Assembly: GCA_029287875.1 (NCBI GenBank)
Contig: JARFQH010000139.1
Coordinates: 1 to 6,177 of the forward strand
Reading direction: 5' to 3'
DNA length: 6,177 bases
DNA from: Desulfobacteraceae bacterium
GTDB lineage: Bacteria; Desulfobacterota; Desulfobacteria; Desulfobacterales; SG8-13
The translations under genes and the position numbers were made by a program. The number at the start of each line of letters is the position of its first letter. Position 1 is the first letter of the stretch. Below the pieces are notes generated by a model. The model did not search any database. It saw nothing but the letters and a program-made list of their open reading frames with translations, and was not told the DNA's origin. Below are positions 1 to 5,772 of this stretch, piece by piece.

Positions 1-1016
1 AGATCGTCGATGCCGCAGTTGCCGCCGTGGGCCCAGACGGTTTCGTACTCCGGCTGCTTGGTCATATAGTGCCCGTCTTTGTCGGTGTAGGTCCCCGAGC
101 AGCGGATGATGCAGCCGCGATGGCATCCATGCGTGGCGGAACCTTTGCCGCCGCGCGCCGTTTCAGTCTCGGCCTGGGTTTCGCCGCTGATCTTGGAGCA
201 GCCGTCGAAGCGACCCCACATGAAATTCTTGGTGGGATAGGCACAGGCCTCGTTGATGACATTGGTGAGGACATTGGTCCCATAGGCGGGCAGGCCTTCA
301 CCGGTGACGGGATGTTTTCGCAGACCCGCAACCCAGGCCTGATTGGCCTCCTTGAACTTGTTTGGGTCTTTGGGCGGTCGCATTTTCATGCCCGCATCAT
401 CGAGCACGATGACCTTGACGCCTTTTGATCCCATCACGGCACCCACACCGCCGCGGCCGGCATGACGGGTCTGCCGCTGTTCCATGTCTGTGAAGGCAAT
501 CGATGCGGCGGCCATTTTCATTTCACCGGCCGTGCCGATGGAAATGCAGGCCACTTTGTCACTGAACTCGGATTTCATTTTTTCGACCAGATCGTAGTTG
601 CCGAGCATGCAGAGGCTGTTGTCGGCTGTGACGGTGACGCCGTCCTTGTTGATCAGGACTTTGTAAAGCGTATCGTCCTTGGGTTTGCCTTCCAGAACGA
701 TCGCGGCGTAGCCCAGTCTGGCCAAAACCTGGGAGGCCTGGCCACCGGCATTGGCTTCCTTGATGCCGCCGGTCAACGGACTCTTGCATCCAACCGAGAT
801 GCGTCCGGACATGGCGGCCGTGGTTCCGCTGAGCAGCCCCGGTGCGATGATCAGCTTGTTGTCGGCGCCCAAGGGGTGGCAGAGCGGCGGCACCTCCTTG
901 GCGACGATGGCCGATGTCATGGCTCTGCCGCCCAAACCGGCGTAGTCACCCAAGGGCTCTTCTTTGACCTGAGGGCCTGCGTCGGCCCCCATTTTGATTC
1001 TTAAAATTTTGTCCAT
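1..1016 (-). CDS. Tungsten-dependent aldehyde:ferredoxin oxidoreductase family protein (5' part; gene runs off the left edge)
   Basis: The frame is open for 338 codons from ATG at 1016 to the window edge, so the C-terminal part is missing. The family oxidises aldehydes to carboxylic acids in the cytoplasm and passes electrons to ferredoxin, using a tungsten bis-pterin and a [4Fe-4S] cluster. Visible landmarks are the N-terminal KILRI strand, GGRAM (29-33), the APGLLSGT segment (58-65), SVGCKSPLTGG (74-84), the pterin-domain signature AGRGGVGAVMGSKG (186-199), and a cluster motif C298-x3-C302-x3-C306 followed by QPEYETVWAHG (321-331). A strong Shine-Dalgarno sits just upstream and overlaps the larC stop codon, so this is probably the next gene of the larC transcript. 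Family membership is clear, but the substrate cannot be read from the sequence. Another AOR-family enzyme, for example one related to the benzoyl-CoA reductase subunit BamB, is possible though less likely. Confidence 0.93.
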   Translation of the reverse strand, partial: MDKILRIKMGADAGPQVKEEPLGDYAGLGGRAMTSAIVAKEVPPLCHPLGADNKLIIAPGLLSGTTAAMSGRISVGCKSPLTGGIKEANAGGQASQVLARLGYAAIVLEGKPKDDTLYKVLINKDGVTVTADNSLCMLGNYDLVEKMKSEFSDKVACISIGTAGEMKMAAASIAFTDMEQRQTRHAGRGGVGAVMGSKGVKVIVLDDAGMKMRPPKDPNKFKEANQAWVAGLRKHPVTGEGLPAYGTNVLTNVINEACAYPTKNFMWGRFDGCSKISGETQAETETARGGKGSATHGCHRGCIIRCSGTYTDKDGHYMTKQPEYETVWAHGGNCGIDD

Positions 1017-1020
1017 GATA

Positions 1021-1030
1021 CTCCTCCTTT
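1021..1030 (-). promoter_or_regulatory. Shine-Dalgarno of the aldehyde oxidoreductase gene, overlapping the larC stop
   Basis: The minus strand reads AAAGGAGGAG four bases before the ATG at 1016. It shares bases with the larC TAA stop (1029-1031), so ribosomes finishing larC uncover this site. This suggests translational coupling and fixes the start of the oxidoreductase. It is the strongest ribosome binding site in the window. Confidence 0.8.
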
Positions 1031-2255
1031 ATTTGTGTGAATGCCGCTGTTTCAACACACCGTCCGACGCGTGAATCTGTTTCAGGGCCGCCGACCGCAC
1101 ATCATCCAATATATTTTTTAGCGGAATGTTTTTCTCCAGTGCTACCCGTTTGCAATCCTCATACTCGGGGGTCAGGTTGATGATCTGACCGTTGTTTTGG
1201 GCCAGTTTGATGTGTATGGGACCATGGATGGTATCAATTTCTTTTATCAGCCGTCTGGCTTTGATGCGATTTTCCACCCGCCAGCGCAACCCGATGGTGG
1301 TTGTCTCCTGCATGAGAATATCCGAAAACTTACCCACCGCATGGGGCAGGCAGATCACCGACAGCAGGGTACCGGGACGATTTTTCTTCATCTGCACGGG
1401 TGTGAGAAAGACATCCAAGGCCCCTTCGTTCAACAGCAGTCCGATCAGGTAATCATATAATTGGGGGTTCATGTCGTCGATGTTGGTTTCGATCAAAACG
1501 GTTTGTTCGACATCGTAATCCCCCGTATCATCCCTGGCTTCTCCAATGGCAACCCGCAGCAGATTGGGGATGCCAGGGTCGGCGGTGCCGGCCCCGTACC
1601 CGATGTGTCCCACGGTCATGGCCGGCATGGGGCCGAACCCCGAAGACAGGGTGGTCAGTATGGCGGCGCCGGTGGGGGTGAGCAACTCACCCTTGATGCC
1701 TGTGGAATAGACGGGTTTGCCCTTGATCAACTCTGCCGTGGCCGGCGCCGGCACAGGCAGGGTACCGTGGGCACATTCGATGGTACCGCTGCCCACGTGC
1801 AGCGGCGAACAGAATACCTTGTCGATTCCAAGGGCCGTCAACCCGATAACGCCACCCACCACGTCGATGATGGCGTCCATGGCCCCCACTTCGTGAAAAT
1901 GGACCGATTCCACACTCGATCGGTGAACCCGGGCTTCAGCTTCAGCCAGCCGGACAAAGATTTCCGTGCTCTTCTCCTTGATCGGTGCATCCAAGTCACT
2001 GTTCTCGATGATATCTTTGATGTGGGAAAGGTGGCGATGATGATGGTGATGGTGGTCCTGATCGATGGTAACATGGGCCTGACTGCCACCGATCCCTTTT
2101 TTGACCACCTTTTCGACATCCAGTTCGTAATGGGATAATTGCAGTTTGGAGATCTCCTCTCGAAGGCGCTCAATGGTCAATCCCGCGTCCAGCAACGCAC
2201 CGAGGATCATATCCCCGCTGGCGCCGGCAAAACAATCAAAGTAAGCGATTTTCAA
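1029..2255 (-). CDS. larC: Nickel-pincer nucleotide cofactor nickel insertase LarC (single uninterrupted ORF)
   Basis: LarC inserts nickel into the dithiocarboxylate nucleotide made by LarE in a CTP-dependent cyclometallation, giving the finished NPN cofactor. The 408-residue product opens with the family signature MKIAYFDCFAGASGDM (1-16). It carries a His-rich loop (H68-H73, H75, H78), a second His-containing stretch VHFHEVGAMDAIID (118-131), GELLTPTGAAIL (189-200) and the C-terminal-half motif ETNIDDMNPQ (256-265). The C-terminus is again His-containing (HSHK). In Lactobacillus plantarum the protein is encoded as larC1 and larC2 joined by a programmed frameshift; here it is one continuous frame. 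The start is TTG at 2255: it places the conserved N-terminus exactly, and an in-frame TGA lies seven codons upstream with no ATG or GTG between. The ribosome site is weak (GGA about 9 bases upstream). A 173-bp spacer separates it from larB. Confidence 0.95.
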   Translation of the reverse strand: MKIAYFDCFAGASGDMILGALLDAGLTIERLREEISKLQLSHYELDVEKVVKKGIGGSQAHVTIDQDHHHHHHRHLSHIKDIIENSDLDAPIKEKSTEIFVRLAEAEARVHRSSVESVHFHEVGAMDAIIDVVGGVIGLTALGIDKVFCSPLHVGSGTIECAHGTLPVPAPATAELIKGKPVYSTGIKGELLTPTGAAILTTLSSGFGPMPAMTVGHIGYGAGTADPGIPNLLRVAIGEARDDTGDYDVEQTVLIETNIDDMNPQLYDYLIGLLLNEGALDVFLTPVQMKKNRPGTLLSVICLPHAVGKFSDILMQETTTIGLRWRVENRIKARRLIKEIDTIHGPIHIKLAQNNGQIINLTPEYEDCKRVALEKNIPLKNILDDVRSAALKQIHASDGVLKQRHSHK

Positions 2256-2303
2256 TTGATTTTTCCAATGGGTTCAGGGTTTTGGATTGTAAAATCTTCT
2301 TAA

Positions 2304-2331
2304 GTTGGGCTTTATTAGCTTCACGCCCAAC
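2304..2331. repeat. 7-bp perfect inverted repeat, hairpin-forming, upstream of larC
   Basis: GTTGGGC (2304-2310) and GCCCAAC (2325-2331) are exact reverse complements around a 14-base loop. Neither strand has a T-run after the stem, so it is not a standard rho-independent terminator. It lies about 50 bp before the larC start and could form in the larB-larC mRNA. Confidence 0.4.
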
Positions 2332-2334
2332 GGG

Positions 2335-2354
2335 TTATGTTGATTATCATAAGC
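2335..2354. promoter_or_regulatory. Overlapping dyads upstream of larC, possible metal-regulator operator
   Basis: Two dyads overlap here. One is TTATG-N8-CATAA (2335-2352); the other is the 9-bp palindrome TGATTATCA (2341-2349). On the minus strand, positions 2354-2336 match the E. coli Fur consensus at 14 of 19 bases by eye, including the whole central TGATAATCA. It is about 80 bp upstream of the nickel-insertase gene, so a Fur-family metal regulator is conceivable. The region is AT-rich and a chance match is possible. Confidence 0.25.
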
Positions 2355-2428
2355 CTTGGCAGGAATAGTTCTTGGTTTCATTTGGTTCCAACCTTTGAAC
2401 TTGAACCCAGAACCCGGAACCGCTCAGT

Positions 2429-3269
<841 letters not shown>

Positions 3270-3277
<8 letters not shown>

Positions 3278-4154
3278 TGGTAACTCTTTCTCCCAGTGTT
3301 TTCTCTTGTATGCCGGTCTCCGTGTCAATAACGCGATTCAAGCTTCCGGTGGTGTACCCTTCCAGATCCAGCGCAACGAATCTAAATCCCAGCGCCCTGA
3401 GACGGGATACAATCTGTTGGCGAACGTCTTTGTCCATGAAACGCGCAATGGCTTCGGTTTCGACTTCGATACGGGCCGTATCTTCCTCATGCCGGATTCT
3501 TACCTGCCATGAAAGGCCCAGTCCCCGGATGAACGCTTCCCCCGCATCCACCTGTTTCAATTTTTCGGGCGTAATCGACTGCCCGTAGGGAATCCGCGAT
3601 GCCAGGCACGCATAAGAGGGCTTGTTCCAGGTGGGAAGCCCCAGCAATCGGGACAATTGACGGATCTCCGGTTTGGTCATACCAGCTTCCCGCAGCGGGC
3701 TGCGAACCCCCAGTTCCCTTGCGGCACGGCTCCCCGGGCGATAGTCGCCATCGTCATCTATGTTTGCGCCGTCCACCACCCAGGGAATCGCTTTTTCGGA
3801 TGCCAGCCGCACGAGTTCCCCGAAACGGCTTTTTTTGCAAATATAACACTTGTCAGGCGGATTTTCGATAAAAGCCGGGAGCGTCAGTTCATGGGAGGCG
3901 ATCTCCAAGTGGTGAACGCCCATGGATCGGGCGAATTCGGCGGCATCCCGCCGCTCGTGGTCCGGCGTGGTCGCCGACAGGGCCGTTACGGCCAGCACCC
4001 GGTCTCCCAGGACGTCCGCCGCGGCTTTCAGGAGCAGGGTGCTGTCCACCCCGCCGGAAAAGGCCACCAGTACTCGTTCCATCTCCCGCAGTATCGTCTG
4101 CAGGCGTTCATATTTGGCCCGGCTTACCGCCGAAATTTGAGGCATCTCATGCAT
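3270..4154 (-). CDS. larE: ATP-dependent sacrificial sulfur transferase LarE
   Basis: LarE adenylates both carboxylates of the LarB product and transfers sulfur to each, yielding the bis-thiocarboxylic nucleotide that LarC metallates. The 294-residue protein is of normal length. It shows the PP-loop ATP pyrophosphatase motif AFSGGVDST (31-39), the family segment PPDKCYICKK with C103 and C106, VDGANIDDDGDYRPG (127-141) and RSPLREAGMTKPEIR (151-165). KPSYACLASRIPYG (178-191) holds C183, in the position of the sacrificial Cys176 of L. plantarum LarE. Some LarE proteins instead carry a [4Fe-4S] cluster on three active-site cysteines and act catalytically; C103, C106 and C183 leave that open. The start is ATG at 4154, 31 bp after the mftC stop; ATG at 4145 is an alternative. 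The preceding gap is made up mostly of a tandem duplication and has only a weak Shine-Dalgarno. Confidence 0.94.
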
Positions 4155-4158
4155 CTAT

Positions 4159-4190
4159 TATCTCATTCATCAGGTATCTCATTCATCAGG
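4159..4190. repeat. Perfect 16-bp tandem duplication spanning the mftC stop codon
   Basis: TATCTCATTCATCAGG occurs twice head to tail (4159-4174 and 4175-4190) with no mismatch. On the coding strand the unit is CCTGATGAATGAGATA. The upstream copy holds the last two bases of the final mftC codon and its TGA stop; the downstream copy lies just before the larE start. Each copy contains overlapping ATGA start/stop-like motifs and a weak GAG ribosome-binding element. It lengthens the mftC-larE gap by 16 bp and looks like a recent duplication. Confidence 0.9.
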
Positions 4191-5217
4191 CATTCACCGT
4201 GGCCGGCATCTTAACCCGTACACAATTTTCCAGGCACCCGGGGTCCGCCACGCCCAGCTTCCGCTGGGTATGGTAGGCAATGGCCGGGCATCCGCCGTGG
4301 CAAAGATCAAACCGATGGCAGGATTCGCACGATTTGATCTCCAGCTCCCGGAAAGATTGAAAAACGGGGGAATGACGCCAGATATCGCCGAACGACTCTC
4401 CGGGTACAGCGCCGGCCCGAAAGTCGGCTTCCTGGAGAAAGGCGCAAGGATAGACGCCGCCCTCAGGAGAAATGCAACAGGTCAGTTTGCATGCCCCGCA
4501 CATATTCAGCCCCAGGGACCGGCGCTCTTCTGTGGAGACGGAAAAGAAGGAGTCACCGGTGGATACCCCCAGGTGTTGGCTTAGCCAGTCGGAGAAAGCA
4601 AGCATTTGATCCGCCGACACATTGAGCTGCGACCAAGACCGCTTGCCCCTGCCCGACGGCCTGAACCGGGATACCCGAAGCTTGGCGCCGTAGTCGGCCG
4701 CCAGCGAGGTCATCCGGTCCAGTTCGGGAAAGCTCAACCGTGTCAGCACGGTATTGATGCTGACCTCGATGTTCCTCTCCCTGAGACATTCCAGGGCATG
4801 CAGCACCTTTTGGAAACTGCCCTTGCCCCGAATGGGGTCATTGGATTCGGGGGTGGCCCCATCTAAGCTGACCTGGATGTATACCAGTCGGTGGTCGAGT
4901 CTTCGTGCGATATCCCGGTCGATCAAGGTGCCGTTGGTACTGATGCAGGTGACCATGCCCTTGTCGTGGGCGTAATCCATGAGGTCCAAAAAATCCGGCC
5001 GCATGAACGGCTCGCCGCCGCCGATATTGAACTGAAAGACCTTCATAGCGGACAGATCATCTATGACGCGGCGGCATTCATCGGTAGACAGCTCCGTGGC
5101 TCGCTTCTTTCCCGAATCCGACAAACAATGGATGCAGGAGAGATTACAGGCGTATGTCACTTCCCAAGTGACGTTGACGGGCGCGGAAAGGCCCATCTCA
5201 ACATATTGATTGCCCAC
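4186..5217 (-). CDS. mftC: Mycofactocin radical SAM/SPASM maturase MftC
   Basis: MftC uses S-adenosylmethionine radicals to decarboxylate the C-terminal tyrosine of MftA oxidatively and then crosslink it to the neighbouring residue. The 343-residue product has the radical SAM cluster motif C24-x3-C28-x2-C31 in VTYACNLSCIHCLSDSG, the GGGEP SAM-binding motif (66-70), VSLDGATPESND (116-127) and FRPSGRGKRSW (185-195). The family-typical GDSFF (221-225) and GLNMCGA (236-242) lead into a cysteine-rich SPASM region (C240, C243, C247, C248, C258, C297, C300, C306, C310, C328, C332) for auxiliary [4Fe-4S] clusters. The GTG at 5217 is preferred because AAGGGA lies 7 bases upstream; ATG at 5196, one base after the mftB stop, is the alternative. 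It overlaps mftB by 20 bp. A generic peptide-modifying radical SAM enzyme is the other option, but the adjacent mftA and mftB make MftC firm. Confidence 0.94.
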   Translation of the reverse strand: MGNQYVEMGLSAPVNVTWEVTYACNLSCIHCLSDSGKKRATELSTDECRRVIDDLSAMKVFQFNIGGGEPFMRPDFLDLMDYAHDKGMVTCISTNGTLIDRDIARRLDHRLVYIQVSLDGATPESNDPIRGKGSFQKVLHALECLRERNIEVSINTVLTRLSFPELDRMTSLAADYGAKLRVSRFRPSGRGKRSWSQLNVSADQMLAFSDWLSQHLGVSTGDSFFSVSTEERRSLGLNMCGACKLTCCISPEGGVYPCAFLQEADFRAGAVPGESFGDIWRHSPVFQSFRELEIKSCESCHRFDLCHGGCPAIAYHTQRKLGVADPGCLENCVRVKMPATVNA

Positions 5218-5479
5218 AGATGAGTCCCTTTCGTGCGAGTTTTTCCAATATTTGCCCCAATTGATCGTGTACCCATTCCCGGGGCCGCGGCATTTCCGCG
5301 CAGAGGCGGTCCAACAGGTCCGCCACCTGCTGTTTGCCCTCGAAAAACTCGTCGGTGATCATATTCTTTGACGGCACAAAGTAGAGCCGGGGCCCCCTGA
5401 CATCGTAAAACAAAAGCCCAAAGACCTCATTACGAACCTGAACCCCCTCCGCCAGCCGGTATACCGAATCCAAATGCAC
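5198..5479 (-). CDS. mftB: Mycofactocin precursor-binding chaperone MftB
   Basis: MftB is a small PqqD-like RiPP recognition protein that binds the MftA leader and presents it to MftC. The 93-residue product contains the family-like stretch YRLAEGVQVRNEVFGLLFYD (7-26), followed by GPRLYFVPS (29-37) and a helical C-terminal part (DLLDRLCAE and WVHDQLGQILEKLARKGLI). This is the winged-helix-like recognition fold expected for the family. The start is GTG at 5479, with GGAG five bases upstream (5485-5488). It follows mftA after 24 bp, and its end is overlapped by mftC, so the three are surely co-translated. No signal peptide or membrane segment is seen, so it should act in the cytoplasm. The call rests on sequence pattern plus position between mftA and mftC. 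Confidence 0.9.
   Translation of the reverse strand: MHLDSVYRLAEGVQVRNEVFGLLFYDVRGPRLYFVPSKNMITDEFFEGKQQVADLLDRLCAEMPRPREWVHDQLGQILEKLARKGLICGQSIC
5225..5230 (-). promoter_or_regulatory. Shine-Dalgarno that selects the GTG start of mftC
   Basis: The minus strand reads AAGGGA seven bases before GTG at 5217, inside the 3' end of mftB. The competing ATG at 5196 has only a GAG next to it. This site is the main argument for the longer, GTG-initiated MftC. Confidence 0.55.
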
Positions 5480-5503
5480 TGTTTCTCCGAGCTTATTATT
5501 TGA

Positions 5504-5650
5504 TTAGTAGATCCCGCAAATCCCATCCACGGCCAGCTCCTCGATGGTGATTTCTTCGAGGATGGGGGGGACGATGGCCTGCTTTTCTGTGGAATCTATC
5601 TCTTTTTTCTGCTCTAAATTCTCTTTGACGTCTTTGTCTTTCATTTGCAT
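5504..5650 (-). CDS. mftA: Mycofactocin precursor peptide MftA (48 residues), C-terminus GICGIY
   Basis: This 48-codon gene encodes the ribosomal precursor of mycofactocin. It is preceded by a good Shine-Dalgarno (AAAGGAG, 5660-5666, nine bases before the ATG) and ends in TAA. The product has a charged leader (MQMKDKDVKENLEQ...) and a conserved C-terminal part EEITIEELAVDGICGIY, matching the MftA layout of an acidic leader followed by I/V-D-G-x-C-G-x-Y. MftB should bind the leader; MftC acts on the last two residues. The classical core ends in Val-Tyr; here the penultimate residue is Ile (codon ATC at 5510-5512). The leader contains a run of seven C on the coding strand (5564-5570, Val-Pro-Pro). 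A chance ORF is very unlikely given mftB and mftC directly downstream. Confidence 0.93.
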   Translation of the reverse strand: MQMKDKDVKENLEQKKEIDSTEKQAIVPPILEEITIEELAVDGICGIY

Positions 5651-5659
5651 AATCGGTTA

Positions 5660-5666
5660 CTCCTTT
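5660..5666 (-). promoter_or_regulatory. Shine-Dalgarno of mftA
   Basis: AAAGGAG on the minus strand, nine bases before ATG 5650. It supports translation of this very short gene and picks the first ATG over the in-frame ATG two codons later. Confidence 0.75.
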
Positions 5667-5679
5667 AATACGAACTGGT

Positions 5680-5696
5680 TACAAGGTGTTTGCCAA
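5680..5696 (-). promoter_or_regulatory. Candidate promoter element ahead of mftA (sigma-54-like, or a -35 box)
   Basis: The minus strand reads TTGGCAAACACCTTGTA. It resembles the sigma-54 consensus (TTGGCA, then TTGC-A) with the usual spacing, except that the -12 element has GT instead of GC. Transcription would start about 19 bases before the mftA ATG, leaving room for the Shine-Dalgarno. TTGGCA could also be a sigma-70 -35 box, but the hexamer 17 bases on (TCGTAT) is poor. No better promoter was found in the 122 bp before mftA, so read-through from the SDR gene is also possible. Confidence 0.25.
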
Positions 5697-5700
5697 GCAA

Positions 5701-5742
5701 TAATGATCCGCATTATCAGACAGGTCATTGGACGCATCATTA
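5701..5742. repeat. 7-bp inverted repeat TAATGAT/ATCATTA upstream of mftA
   Basis: TAATGAT (5701-5707) is the exact reverse complement of ATCATTA (5736-5742), with 28 bases between them. It lies between the SDR stop and the candidate mftA promoter, where a regulator could bind. The arms are short and AT-rich, so it may be chance. Confidence 0.3.
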
Positions 5743-5772
5743 CCCGTTCGCGGGGTTTCCTTGAGCAAACGA

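Larger units (their letters stand above)
2270..2415. repeat. Imperfect 12-bp inverted repeat (GGGTTC type) bounding the larB-larC spacer
   Basis: GGGTTCAGGGTT at 2270-2281 faces its near-perfect reverse complement AACCCAGAACCC at 2404-2415 (11 of 12 positions match). The right arm lies in a degenerate short-period run of GAAC units (about 2396-2421). A smaller pair, GGTTCC (2384-2389) and GGAACC (2416-2421), is nested across the right arm. The block fills most of the 173 bp between larB and larC, where no gene is visible. It could be a small palindromic extragenic element or an mRNA fold; the function is unknown. Confidence 0.5.

Noticed and set aside
62..331. Minus-strand frame within the aldehyde oxidoreductase, possible sign of a frameshift
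   Set aside because: The AOR frame itself stays open to the window edge and keeps its family motifs through C298-C306 and beyond, so the gene is intact and this frame is a shadow.
462..1004. Plus-strand open frame of 180 codons
   Set aside because: It runs antisense to the aldehyde oxidoreductase, whose minus frame is conserved throughout. The product has no recognisable motif.
1461..2138. Plus-strand open frame of 225 codons
   Set aside because: It is antisense to larC and reflects GC-biased codon positions; there is no family resemblance.
2304..2331. Rho-independent terminator between larB and larC
   Set aside because: The stem is only 7 bp with a 14-base loop, and no T-run follows on either strand.
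3278..3328. Upstream start for larB at 3328 (17 more codons)
   Set aside because: The extra residues lie entirely inside larE and do not resemble a LarB N-terminus; ATG 3277 fits the family start.
3657..4214. Plus-strand open frame of 185 codons opposite larE
   Set aside because: It is an antisense shadow of larE; the translation shows no domain.
5740..5760. Hairpin CCCGTTCGCGGG after the SDR gene as a terminator
   Set aside because: The stem is 4 bp and no T-run follows on the minus strand, the only strand with genes; a UUCG-type loop would form only in plus-strand RNA.
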